From: Fidelibacterota bacterium
GTDB lineage: Bacteria > Fidelibacterota > Marinisomatia > Marinisomatales > Marinisomataceae
NCBI GenBank assembly: GCA_016777965.1
Contig: JADHQL010000002.1
Coordinates: 1-50,641, forward strand
Direction of reading: 5' to 3'
DNA: 50,641 nt
The position numbers and the translations under genes were made by a program. Positions 38,892-48,901 of this stretch are shown piece by piece (the first letter of the stretch is position 1; each line of letters starts with the position of its first letter). The notes below the pieces were generated by a model that did not search any database, was not told where the DNA came from, and saw nothing but the letters and a program-made list of their open reading frames with translations.

Positions 38892-40668
38892 TACGATAAA
38901 ACCTATAAGAAATTTCTGTATTATTGCACATATAGATCACGGTAAGTCCACACTTGCCGATAGACTTCTTGAGCATACTGGAACCATTTCAAAGAAGATG
39001 ATGCAAGATCAAGTTTTAGATAATATGGAACTGGAGAGAGAAAGAGGTATTACCATTAAAAGCCATTCGATTCGAATTGATTATAATGGACATATTTTAA
39101 ATTTAATTGACACACCAGGTCATGTTGATTTTACTTATGAAGTTTCAAGAACATTATCTGCAAGTGAAGGTGCATTACTAATTGTAGATGCAGCTCAAGG
39201 AATAGAAGCTCAAACTGTTACAAATTATTTACTAGCTATTGATAATGATTTAGAAATCATCCCTATTATAAATAAAGTTGATTTACCTAATGCCGATATA
39301 GAAAATGTTACATCTCAAATTATTGAATTAGTTGGTTGTTCAAAGGATGATATTTTGCTAGCAAGCGCTAAAACAGGAGAAGGAATAGAAGATATTTTAA
39401 GTACAATCATTGATAAAATTCCTCCTCCAGATGAACCAAAAAATGAAGAATTTAAAGGTTTAATTTTTGACTCAATATATGATAGATATAGAGGAGTTGT
39501 TGCTTATGTAAGGGTGTACGAAGGTTCATTGAAAAAAGGTAGTAGAATTAAGTTTTTTGCCCATAATACATACTATGATGTAGATGAAGTAGGTCACTTT
39601 GTTATTGAAAGAAAAAAAGCAGATTCCATTAAAGCTGGAGAAGTAGGATATATAATAGCGAATGTAAGAGATATTGAACATGTTTTGGCTGGAGACACTG
39701 TTACAAATTTTAATAAGCCTTGTAAAAACCCTTTACCTGGATTCCAAAAGATAAAACCTATGGTTTTTTCAGGTCTTTTTCCATCGGATTCTGGAGATTA
39801 TGACGATTTACGAACTGCACTTGAAAAACTTAAGCTGAATGATGCTTCGTTATCTTTTGAGCCGGAGGTTAGTGATGCGCTTGGTTTTGGTTATAGATGT
39901 GGATTCCTTGGGTTGCTTCATATGGAAATCATTCAAGAAAGATTGGAGAGGGAGTTTGACCTTTCAATTGTTACCACCAGTCCAAATGTAAAATATTTGG
40001 CTAATCTAAAAGACGGCTCTCAAGTTGAGGTTCAACGTCCTGCTTTATTACCTGAACCAAAATTTCTTGAAAGTTTAATGGAGCCTATTGTTACAGCAGA
40101 AATTCTTACTCCTGTTGATTATATAGGCAATGTAATGAAGATATGTGAAGAGAAAAGAGGGAAATACAAATTCACTCAATATTTATCTAAATCAAAAGTG
40201 CAACTTATATATGAACTACCTTTAGGTGAAATTATTTTTGATTTCTACGATAAAATGAAATCTGGCTCAAAAGGTTACGCTTCATTTGACTACACATTCA
40301 AAGAATATCAAACTAGCAAGCTCGATAAGCTAGATATTTTAATAAATAAAGAACCTGTTGATGCATTATCGATGATATGTGCCAAGAAAGACTCGTACCA
40401 TAGAGGTTTAGCCTTATGCCAGAAATTAAAGGAGTTAATTCCAAGACATCAAATTCAGATTCCTATTCAAGCTTCAATTGGATCAAGGGTTGTTGCAAGA
40501 ACAAATATTGCTCCATTTAGAAAAAATGTTACTGAAAAACTCTATGGTGGAGATGTTACTAGAAAAAATAAATTACTTCAAAAGCAGAAAAAGGGTAAAA
40601 AAAGAATGCGAATGATTGGAAGGGTTGAAGTTCCTCAAGAAGCCCTATTGGCAGTTCTTAAAATATAG
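38884..40668 (+). CDS. lepA: Elongation factor 4 (LepA)
   Basis: RNFCIIAHIDHGKSTLADRLLE, IDTPGHVDFTYEVSR, LepA C-terminal domain. Confidence 0.97.
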   Translation: MSSTIKPIRNFCIIAHIDHGKSTLADRLLEHTGTISKKMMQDQVLDNMELERERGITIKSHSIRIDYNGHILNLIDTPGHVDFTYEVSRTLSASEGALLIVDAAQGIEAQTVTNYLLAIDNDLEIIPIINKVDLPNADIENVTSQIIELVGCSKDDILLASAKTGEGIEDILSTIIDKIPPPDEPKNEEFKGLIFDSIYDRYRGVVAYVRVYEGSLKKGSRIKFFAHNTYYDVDEVGHFVIERKKADSIKAGEVGYIIANVRDIEHVLAGDTVTNFNKPCKNPLPGFQKIKPMVFSGLFPSDSGDYDDLRTALEKLKLNDASLSFEPEVSDALGFGYRCGFLGLLHMEIIQERLEREFDLSIVTTSPNVKYLANLKDGSQVEVQRPALLPEPKFLESLMEPIVTAEILTPVDYIGNVMKICEEKRGKYKFTQYLSKSKVQLIYELPLGEIIFDFYDKMKSGSKGYASFDYTFKEYQTSKLDKLDILINKEPVDALSMICAKKDSYHRGLALCQKLKELIPRHQIQIPIQASIGSRVVARTNIAPFRKNVTEKLYGGDVTRKNKLLQKQKKGKKRMRMIGRVEVPQEALLAVLKI

Positions 40669-40669
40669 T

Positions 40670-41365
40670 ATGTTTTCTGAATATTTTTTTAAATCTAAAT
40701 CTTTATTTTATAGCTTACTTGTCACTTTACCTCTCTTTATAATTTATGAAGTCGGTATTCTCTTTTTGTTCCAAGCAGATATATCGTTTTCTAAAAATGG
40801 AGCAGATGTTTTAATTGAAGAATTTGTAAAAATGTTAGGATTGAATGGATACTATGCAGCTAGTTCTATTTTTATAATTGTACTTTTTTTTGTTCTTTTC
40901 AGTCAAAGAAGAAATTTTAAAACGTTTGATATATCTATTAAATATATTTCAATTATGATTATTGAATCTTTGCTTTATGCAGGTGTTTTATTGTTAGTTC
41001 TTCAAAATATTCATTTAATTCAGGGTTTGACAATTAATTTAATAAATAATATCATTTTATCTATTGGGGCAGGGTTGTATGAAGAGCTTATTTTCCGTTT
41101 TTTATTATTATTTATTTTAAAAAAATCATTTTCATTCATTTTCAAAACCAATGAATCTTCTTCCCTAATTCTATCGATTATTTTTAGTTCAATTCTGTTT
41201 TCATCATTTCATTATATTGGAATTGAGTCATTTACTGCATTATCATTTACTTTGAGATTTATTGCTGGTGTTTATTTATCGTTAATATACATAAACCGCG
41301 GTTTCGGTATTGTTGCTTTAACTCATGCATTTTATGATTTATTTGTTATTTTTCAATTAACTTAG
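40670..41365 (+). CDS. CPBP family intramembrane metalloprotease (start moved from 40616)
   Basis: GAGLYEELIFRFLLLF, SSFHYIG, IVALTHAFYDL motifs. Confidence 0.85.
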   Translation: MFSEYFFKSKSLFYSLLVTLPLFIIYEVGILFLFQADISFSKNGADVLIEEFVKMLGLNGYYAASSIFIIVLFFVLFSQRRNFKTFDISIKYISIMIIESLLYAGVLLLVLQNIHLIQGLTINLINNIILSIGAGLYEELIFRFLLLFILKKSFSFIFKTNESSSLILSIIFSSILFSSFHYIGIESFTALSFTLRFIAGVYLSLIYINRGFGIVALTHAFYDLFVIFQLT

Positions 41366-41368
41366 CGT

Positions 41369-42094
41369 ATGAAAAAAATATGTTTTTATTTGATCGTGAC
41401 AAGCCAAATTTTTGCTCAAACAACTATTGATACGTTATCAGTAACAATTTATCCTGAATTCTCTTATCCTGGGGTAGCAATAGAATATAAGTTTGATAAA
41501 TTTGGAAGTGATGAGATAGAATTCCCTGTATCTTCAGATATAGATTCTGTGCTTTATACAGTTTCAGGAGGAGGATTAGAATTTGAACAAATTTTGAAAA
41601 CAAATGATAATTCTTTACAAGCTATAAATCAGGATGGAAATCACACTATTTATTTATTTTTAGATAGATTTATTAAAGATCCCGGTCCAAGAAAATTTTC
41701 ATATGATTTTGGATCTAATCAAACAATTAAAACTTTTATTTTAGGAGTTCAAATACCTTTCGCTTCAGAAGATTTCACAGTTAATGCGGAAGGTTTTTCT
41801 CTTGAAAAAGTTAGAGATCAAAATGGTCTAACATTTTTACAGGGAATTATAAATGATTTTTCAAAATCATCATCGTCAAAGATTAATTTAAGTTATTATA
41901 ATCCACATGGAAATACGTCAATTGAATATGCTGCAAATATAAGCACTCAAGATTCTGTTGTTCAGCCACCACCAACTGCAAGTGATAGATTTGTTAGATA
42001 TCCTTTCATCACCCGGGAGCCAATTATAGCCTTTTTACTATTATCAATTATTTTAGTTGTTATCTATGAGTTTCAAAGGATTAGAGATGAATAG
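41369..42094 (+). CDS. Exported protein with C-terminal TM anchor, unknown function
   Basis: Signal peptide MKKICFYLIVTSQIFAQ; beta-rich body; C-terminal IIAFLLLSIILVVIYEFQRIRDE. Confidence 0.55.
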   Translation: MKKICFYLIVTSQIFAQTTIDTLSVTIYPEFSYPGVAIEYKFDKFGSDEIEFPVSSDIDSVLYTVSGGGLEFEQILKTNDNSLQAINQDGNHTIYLFLDRFIKDPGPRKFSYDFGSNQTIKTFILGVQIPFASEDFTVNAEGFSLEKVRDQNGLTFLQGIINDFSKSSSSKINLSYYNPHGNTSIEYAANISTQDSVVQPPPTASDRFVRYPFITREPIIAFLLLSIILVVIYEFQRIRDE

Positions 42095-43076
42095 AATATT
42101 AATTATTACAATATTTTTATTTATATCACAAGCCTGTGACTATAAACGAGATGCTATTGGTGGAAACGATGATATTGTTGTGCTTGCTGCAAAGGAAGAT
42201 AGAGAAAAAATAAGTTCTTTATTATCCATTGTTTTCAATGATACACTTTTAACCCCATCTCCTGAATTATTTTATAATATTAAATTTGCTGAACCAGAGA
42301 GCTTTTCAGCACTTAAAACTCAGACAAATCTTGTAATTGCATCTATTGGTGATTATGAACTAAATCCTGCAACTAAGCTAACCAAAGATTTATTGGGAGA
42401 AAGCGCATTTAAAAAAACACTAAATGATACTCCTTTAATTTTATCAAAAAATCAATTCGCTAAAAATCAATTATTTATGATTATAAGTGGTAATGATTAT
42501 GAGCAAATAAATGATTACTTAATTCAGAATAGCACTTTCATAAAACAACAATTCGATGAAAATTTTTTCAAAAAACAAGCTCAATATTTCTTAGAAAATG
42601 AAAGACAGGAAGAATTAGAGTCTGAAATATTTAGCTTATATGATTGGACAATGAAAATTCCTTGGGGATGGGAATTGATAAGAAATGATAGTGATAAATC
42701 ATTTTTTTGGATTGGTCAAGAACTTCCATTTAGATGGATTGCTGTTCATTGGAGAGATGGAAATCATTTTAGCAAGGAAGATGCTTTAGAATATCTTTCA
42801 GACTTTCCTCAAGAGCATTTTAGTTCTATTAGATATAATCAAGATTATTTGAATATCGAATTTGATGATTTCAATGATGAATCAGCTTATAGAATTTTTG
42901 GTTTATGGGAATCAATTGATGATGCTAAGGGCGGTCCTTTTGAAGGATATATCTTTTATGATTATGAAAATGATAGAACCTTTTATATAAGTTATATAGT
43001 TTTTAATCCTGGAGGACAAAAAGCATTTTATATGCGCCAAATGGAAATGATTGCTAAAACAATAGATATCAGTTAG
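42087..43076 (+). CDS. DUF4837-like lipoprotein (start moved from 42057)
   Basis: Lipobox-like FISQAC; MKIPWGWELIRNDSDKSFFWIGQELPFRWIAVHWRDG. Confidence 0.7.
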   Translation: MNRILIITIFLFISQACDYKRDAIGGNDDIVVLAAKEDREKISSLLSIVFNDTLLTPSPELFYNIKFAEPESFSALKTQTNLVIASIGDYELNPATKLTKDLLGESAFKKTLNDTPLILSKNQFAKNQLFMIISGNDYEQINDYLIQNSTFIKQQFDENFFKKQAQYFLENERQEELESEIFSLYDWTMKIPWGWELIRNDSDKSFFWIGQELPFRWIAVHWRDGNHFSKEDALEYLSDFPQEHFSSIRYNQDYLNIEFDDFNDESAYRIFGLWESIDDAKGGPFEGYIFYDYENDRTFYISYIVFNPGGQKAFYMRQMEMIAKTIDIS

Positions 43077-43787
43077 ATGAAAAACTTAGTTATCCTGCCA
43101 ACGTACAATGAATCAAAAAATATTGTTAAAACTATCAATTTAGTTTTAGCCCAAAGAAATGATTTAAATATTCTTATCATAGATGATAATTCTCCTGATG
43201 GAACTGCGAAAATTGTTAAAGATTTAAACAATGAAAAAATTTTTATAATTGAGCGTGAATCAAAAAAAGGTTTAGGCTCAGCATATGTAGAAGGTTTTTC
43301 ATGGTCTTTAAAAAATAACTATCAAAAAATAATTCAAATGGATGCAGACTTATCTCACGATCCTAAAGAAATTAATCCTATGTTGAATTTATTGGAAAGT
43401 AATGACCTCGTTATTGGTAGTAGGTATGAAGGAGGTTTGAGAGTAATTAATTGGCCTATCAGAAGGCTGTACATCAGTTATTTCGCTAATATTTATGCAA
43501 GAATAATTACTGGTGTTCCTGTTAAAGACTTGACAGCGGGATTCAAGGGTTGGACAAAAGATGCTCTATATAGAATTAATTTTCAGGAATGTTCTTCTCA
43601 GGGATATTGTTTTCAAATTGAGACTTCTTTTAGAGCTTTTCAAAAAGGTTGTAAGTTGATTGAGCATCCTGTAGTTTTTACAGACCGAACTGTTGGAGAA
43701 TCAAAAATGAGTAAGGCTGTAATGATAGAGGCAGTATTTAAGGTTTGGATTTTTGGTTTATGGAGATTGCTTAGGTTGAAAAGATGA
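43077..43787 (+). CDS. Polyprenol monophosphomannose synthase-like GT2
   Basis: ILPTYNESKNIVKTI, IIDDNSPDGTAKI, QMDADLSHDPKEI, DLTAGFKGW. Confidence 0.9.
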   Translation: MKNLVILPTYNESKNIVKTINLVLAQRNDLNILIIDDNSPDGTAKIVKDLNNEKIFIIERESKKGLGSAYVEGFSWSLKNNYQKIIQMDADLSHDPKEINPMLNLLESNDLVIGSRYEGGLRVINWPIRRLYISYFANIYARIITGVPVKDLTAGFKGWTKDALYRINFQECSSQGYCFQIETSFRAFQKGCKLIEHPVVFTDRTVGESKMSKAVMIEAVFKVWIFGLWRLLRLKR

Positions 43788-44728
43788 AAAGACATTATTT
43801 ACCATTTGAAAAACCGTTAAAAGATTTAGATTTTGAAATTGAAAAATTGACAACATCCGAATCTGATTCAAAACAATTAAAAGATTTAATTGTTGAAAGG
43901 GAAAATTTGGAAAAAGAAATTTTTGCAGATTTATCTCCTTGGGAGACTGTCCAACTAGCCAGACATCCAAATAGACCTTATACCCTCGATTACATCAACG
44001 CTTGGTGTGAGAATTTCACAGAATTGCATGGAGACAAAGCTTTTTCAGATGATAACGCAGTTGTTGCAGGAATTGGAATCATCGACAAATTAAAGGTTGC
44101 CATTATCGGTCAACAAAAAGGAAGAAATATTAAAGATAATATTTTTAGAAATTTTGGAATGATGAAACCTGAGGGTTATAGAAAAGCATTAAGAGTTATG
44201 AAGTTAGCTGAGAAATTTAAATTACCAATAATTACATTGATTGACACCCCTGGAGCTGATCCAGGTATTGGAGCTGAAGAAAGGGGGCAAGGGTATGCTA
44301 TAGCAAATAATCTTTTTGAAATGGCTTCAATTAAAACTCAAATTTTATCAATTGTTATTGGAGAGGGAGCTAGCGGTGGCGCATTAGGCATTGGACTTTG
44401 CGACAAGATGATTATGCTTGAGAACACTTGGTTTTCTGTTATCAGTCCAGAGGGCTGTGCATCTATTTTATGGAAAGACTCTTCAAAAGCACCAGAAGCT
44501 GCTAAATCCTTAAAACTCACTCCCAAAGATTTGATGGAACACGATATTTGTAATATGATTGTTTACGAGCCTTCTGGAGGTGCACACAGACATTTTGATG
44601 CAACTGCAGACATTCTTAAGGAAACAATTTTAAGCGAAATAAAAGAATTGCAAAATAACTTGAGTAGCGATTTCTTGGAGTCTAGAGTTTCAAGATATGA
44701 TAAGCTTGGTGTTTTTAGAGAAAATTAA
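43784..44728 (+). CDS. accA: Acetyl-CoA carboxylase carboxyltransferase subunit alpha
   Basis: FEKPLKDLDFEIEKL, RHPNRPYTLDYI, NFGMMKPEGYRKALRVMKLAEKF, IGEGASGGALGIG. Confidence 0.97.
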   Translation: MKRHYLPFEKPLKDLDFEIEKLTTSESDSKQLKDLIVERENLEKEIFADLSPWETVQLARHPNRPYTLDYINAWCENFTELHGDKAFSDDNAVVAGIGIIDKLKVAIIGQQKGRNIKDNIFRNFGMMKPEGYRKALRVMKLAEKFKLPIITLIDTPGADPGIGAEERGQGYAIANNLFEMASIKTQILSIVIGEGASGGALGIGLCDKMIMLENTWFSVISPEGCASILWKDSSKAPEAAKSLKLTPKDLMEHDICNMIVYEPSGGAHRHFDATADILKETILSEIKELQNNLSSDFLESRVSRYDKLGVFREN

Positions 44729-46578
44729 TAAAAATCGTATCTGTAATCTTTAAGATCAGCATTATCTCTTAATGCTTGTAGCCAATTACCCCAAATAGCA
44801 TTTTGTCTATCAATAAGTAAGCTAAATTTTATAGCCTCTTTCTTTTCTTCAAAATCACTCATTACAACATCAGCGATATCAATTACTCTTAAAAATGCTT
44901 GACCTCTTAAAGTTGGTAAGGGACCAAGAATATCGCCTTCTTTAGCGTTAGCTAATGCACCAACTATAAAGTTACTTTTACCAATAGATTCAAAACTCCC
45001 AATTAAAGCTGAATTCGCTTCAGCCACGTATTCAAGATTTTCATTATTTTGATATATAGCTGAAAGGTTCATTTCGCCCTTATTACTATCTTTTATCGAT
45101 TCAGCTAAATTTTTTATGTGATTTTTTTTGAAATCAGATAAATATTCATTCTTCAAATCTTTTTTAACAACTTCAAAAGGTATAGTATTTTCTTTTTCAA
45201 CTTTATCAAGGAAAAATACTCCATAGAAATTATCATTCTTAATTGGATCAGAAGTTGAACCTTCAACATTTTTGAATGCAAAATTGACTGCACTTCTCCC
45301 AACTCCAAAATTATCAACAAAAATTGACTCTTTTCTGAGACCGCCAGTTACCTGAACTTCTAATCCCAAAGAATCAGCTAATGCAAAAAATCCATATTCC
45401 GTTGCTTCTAAGGCAAAGATGCTAGCAGTATCTTTAAGTTCGTTTTCAGTACCTCTTCCAGGTTGAATAGTTAAAAGAATATGAGAAGCATTAACTTGCT
45501 CATTACTGTCCACAGTTCGCTTGTCATTAACTTTTATTACATGATATCCATATTCTGTTAAAATTGGACCAACAATTGAACCTTTTTCAGCTTCAAAGGA
45601 TGCTATTTCAAACTCAGGCAATAACTGTCCTTTATTAAACCATCCAAGACTTCCACCTTTTAGATTTTGTGGATCAGCACTATTGCTTGGATCTTCTGTA
45701 AAAGTATTAGCTAATAAAGCGAAATTTTCGCCTTCGTTTAATCTGAAAATTAAATCTTCTGCTTCAAGCTTGACGCGCAATGTATCAGTCGCATTAGACA
45801 TAATTGGCCATTTGACATACTTTAAATACCTTAATTCAGGTTGATCATAATCTGAAATATTTTCATTATAAAGATTGCGTAACTCATCATCAGATGGTCT
45901 ATCTGCTAATAGTCCGTTATAAAAATCCTGATCGATTGCCTTATCGGTAACATGAAGAATTTCAACTTTATAGTTTAAAAATCTTTTTTTGTAATCTTCT
46001 AATACATCGTTTGAAGTGATAGCTGCTGCATTAGAAACATATTGTTGTAGTTTATAGCTAGGTAAATAAACATTCTGCATGAAATCTTCAATTGGTTTCC
46101 AATCAATTTGATTAGGGTTTAAGACAGCATCTAAATATTTTTCCAAATCAAATCTTCCAAATGATTGGAAGGCATCTGAGTTTTTTAGAAACGGAGGAGG
46201 ATTATTTTTCATTTGAAATAAAACTTCTTCATCTCCAACCACAATTTTATTTTTTTTAATTTGCTCTTGTACTATTAAATCAGCAATTAATCGCTCCCAT
46301 ACAACAGCTCTGATATATTCTCTTTCCTCATCGGAGATTAAACGACCAGATTGTTGATCTAATCTATTAATTTCATTAGAAACTAATTGATTAAAATCTT
46401 CAAATAATATTGGTTTCCCATTTAATGAACCAACTTCATTACCTTGACGACCACCAAAAATATCAGTAATGCTGGCACCACCAACTAGACCACCAATTGC
46501 CATACTTGTAACAAAGAGAACCAAGATAGTCCACATTACTACTTGCATTCTACTTCTCATGTTTGTTATTAAGCCCAT
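44725..46578 (-). CDS. SurA_N/PPIC-domain peptidylprolyl isomerase (PpiD-like)
   Basis: N-terminal TM; SLNGKPILFEDFNQLVSNEI; PPIC domain with GGSLGWFNKGQLLPEFEIASFEAEKGSIVGPILTEYGYHVIKVNDKR. Confidence 0.9.
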   Translation of the reverse strand: MGLITNMRSRMQVVMWTILVLFVTSMAIGGLVGGASITDIFGGRQGNEVGSLNGKPILFEDFNQLVSNEINRLDQQSGRLISDEEREYIRAVVWERLIADLIVQEQIKKNKIVVGDEEVLFQMKNNPPPFLKNSDAFQSFGRFDLEKYLDAVLNPNQIDWKPIEDFMQNVYLPSYKLQQYVSNAAAITSNDVLEDYKKRFLNYKVEILHVTDKAIDQDFYNGLLADRPSDDELRNLYNENISDYDQPELRYLKYVKWPIMSNATDTLRVKLEAEDLIFRLNEGENFALLANTFTEDPSNSADPQNLKGGSLGWFNKGQLLPEFEIASFEAEKGSIVGPILTEYGYHVIKVNDKRTVDSNEQVNASHILLTIQPGRGTENELKDTASIFALEATEYGFFALADSLGLEVQVTGGLRKESIFVDNFGVGRSAVNFAFKNVEGSTSDPIKNDNFYGVFFLDKVEKENTIPFEVVKKDLKNEYLSDFKKNHIKNLAESIKDSNKGEMNLSAIYQNNENLEYVAEANSALIGSFESIGKSNFIVGALANAKEGDILGPLPTLRGQAFLRVIDIADVVMSDFEEKKEAIKFSLLIDRQNAIWGNWLQALRDNADLKDYRYDFY

Positions 46579-46663
46579 AAACAGCGAATTTATAACAGCA
46601 TCAATGTTAATGCAAATTTATTAAAGTTAGATTTTTTTCATAAAAAATTTATATATTCAAAAT

Positions 46664-48901
46664 ATGAGATATAAATACTTAACTATTTCTTTAATTTTTA
46701 GTGCTCTTTTTGCTCAAAGTAAAATATCTTTGGATAGTGTTCTTGATGGCACATTTAGGACCGAATCAATAGGAAGATATGATTGGAAGAATAGTTCTGA
46801 TTCATATTATTTTTCGGAAAGAAGTGATGAAGGGTTAGAATTTTATGAATATAATCTTGCTTCGAATGATACTTTAAAAGCTTTTACAGTCAACAAAAAT
46901 ATTATTAGTAATTTTTCGTATTCATTTAATCCAGATCAAACAAAGTTGCTTTTGAAAAAGAATTCAGTAAAACTATGGAGACATTCTTCTTATGGTTCAT
47001 ATTATGTTTACGATATATCATCAGAATCTTTAACCCCTGTCACTACTGATCCTGATAGTTTAAGAAATGTAAAATTTTCTCCAGATTCCAAAAAGCTAGC
47101 ATTCGTTCGAAATGATAACAATCTATACCTTTTTGATTTAACTAATGAGCTTGAAGAACAACTAACTTTTGATGGGAGCGAAGATATTCTGAACGGACAT
47201 TTTGGATGGGTTTATGAAGAAGAGTTTGGTACTTATGATTCATATAAGTGGAGTCCTAATAGTGAATACATTGCGTTTATAAGAGAGGACCAGACATATG
47301 TTAAAGAGTATGCCTTGGTTGATTATGAAGCACAATATCCAGTTGTAAAGTACATCAGGTATCCGAAAACTGGAGAAGATAATCCTATTGTTTCGATTAG
47401 TATATTAGATTTAAAAAATAAAGAATATAGATCAGTCAACTTACCAAATACTGCATATTATATTCCTGATATTATTTGGCAAACAAATTCATCTAATCTT
47501 TATTTTGCTACTTTAAATAGGAAGCAAAATGATTGGAATTTATACAAATATGATTTCGATACTAATGGGGCAGAATTAATTCTAAATGATTCAAATGATT
47601 CTTGGATTGATAGAGATCTGTTTATAATTCCTGGTGAAATTGGAACATGGACTACTAAAGGCGGTTTTAGCTTTGCAATCATGGAGGACGGAGAAATAAT
47701 ATGGCTATCAGAGCAAGATGGGTTTAATCATATTTACAGAAATAGGCCCGATGGTGGACCAATAAATCAAGTTACAAGAGGAGATTGGGAGGTAAATAAC
47801 ATAAGTGCTATTGATTATAAGAATGAAATAATTTATTTCTCAGCTAAGAAAGAAACAGAAACAGAAAATCATCTTTATTCAGTTAGATTTAATGGCTCAA
47901 GACTCAAAAGGCTTACAAAAGAAAAAGGCTCTCATTCATCATCTTTTTCACCAACATTAAATTATTTCATTAATTCATATTCAAGTTTTACAGTTCCTCC
48001 AAAAACACTCATTAGAGAAGATAATGGAAAGATTGTTAGAATTCTCAGAGAAACAGATAGGTCTAAATTTGACGCTTATAATCTAACCTATCCTCAACTA
48101 ATTAATATTTTTACGGATGACGGCACTAGGCTTAATGCCTTAATTACATATCCTCATAATTTTGATCCAATGAAACAGTATCCTGTTATTCTTTATAATT
48201 ATGGTGGTCCTGGTTCTCAATTAGTTATAAACAGATGGGGTGCAGGAAGTCACACTTTGCATCAATATTTTGCTAGTAGAGATTTTATCATTTTTTCATT
48301 TGATAATAGAGGTACTGGCGGAAGAGGAAAAGCATTCAAAGATTTAGCTTATGGTGATTATGGTAAATATCTTGTTAAGGATCATATTGAAGCAGCAAAA
48401 TATTTACAAGGTCTAACTTATGTTGACGGAGATAACATAGGAATATGGGGCTGGAGTGGCGGCGGTTATTTGACTAACATGTGTATGACTTTAGCTAGCG
48501 ATTATTTTAAAGCTGGTATATCTATTGCTCCAAATGTTGAGCCGTTACTGTATGATACTATTTGGACAGAAAGATATATGGGGTTAGTTGAAGAAAATCC
48601 AGAAGGATATAAAAATGCCTCAGTACTTACTCATGTAGATAAAGCCAAAGGACATTTACTCCAAATACATGGAAATGCAGATGATAACGTTCATCATCAG
48701 CATTCGATAAAGCTTGCTAAAGCATATGCAGAACATGGAAAAGATATGGAGATGTTTATTTATTCAAATGCTAACCACGGAATGTCTAATAACAATTTTT
48801 TAAGTGAAGAATATCCAGCTGATGGATGGAAAAATAGATACCATCTTTATAAAAAGATGGCTGATTTTTTCATGGAACATTTAGTTTCAGATACTTTCTA
48901 A
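46664..48901 (+). CDS. S9 family peptidase, dipeptidyl peptidase IV-like
   Basis: Signal peptide; DPP-IV N-terminal beta-propeller; GIWGWSGGGYLTNMCM, LLQIHGNADDNVHHQHS, catalytic His in NANHGMS. Confidence 0.92.
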   Translation: MRYKYLTISLIFSALFAQSKISLDSVLDGTFRTESIGRYDWKNSSDSYYFSERSDEGLEFYEYNLASNDTLKAFTVNKNIISNFSYSFNPDQTKLLLKKNSVKLWRHSSYGSYYVYDISSESLTPVTTDPDSLRNVKFSPDSKKLAFVRNDNNLYLFDLTNELEEQLTFDGSEDILNGHFGWVYEEEFGTYDSYKWSPNSEYIAFIREDQTYVKEYALVDYEAQYPVVKYIRYPKTGEDNPIVSISILDLKNKEYRSVNLPNTAYYIPDIIWQTNSSNLYFATLNRKQNDWNLYKYDFDTNGAELILNDSNDSWIDRDLFIIPGEIGTWTTKGGFSFAIMEDGEIIWLSEQDGFNHIYRNRPDGGPINQVTRGDWEVNNISAIDYKNEIIYFSAKKETETENHLYSVRFNGSRLKRLTKEKGSHSSSFSPTLNYFINSYSSFTVPPKTLIREDNGKIVRILRETDRSKFDAYNLTYPQLINIFTDDGTRLNALITYPHNFDPMKQYPVILYNYGGPGSQLVINRWGAGSHTLHQYFASRDFIIFSFDNRGTGGRGKAFKDLAYGDYGKYLVKDHIEAAKYLQGLTYVDGDNIGIWGWSGGGYLTNMCMTLASDYFKAGISIAPNVEPLLYDTIWTERYMGLVEENPEGYKNASVLTHVDKAKGHLLQIHGNADDNVHHQHSIKLAKAYAEHGKDMEMFIYSNANHGMSNNNFLSEEYPADGWKNRYHLYKKMADFFMEHLVSDTF

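Noticed and set aside
44725-46578. Possible degenerate second PPIC domain in the PpiD-like protein
   Set aside because: The ASHILL remnant and altered following sequence are common in PpiD/SurA-like proteins; not distinguishable from normal family variation by eye.
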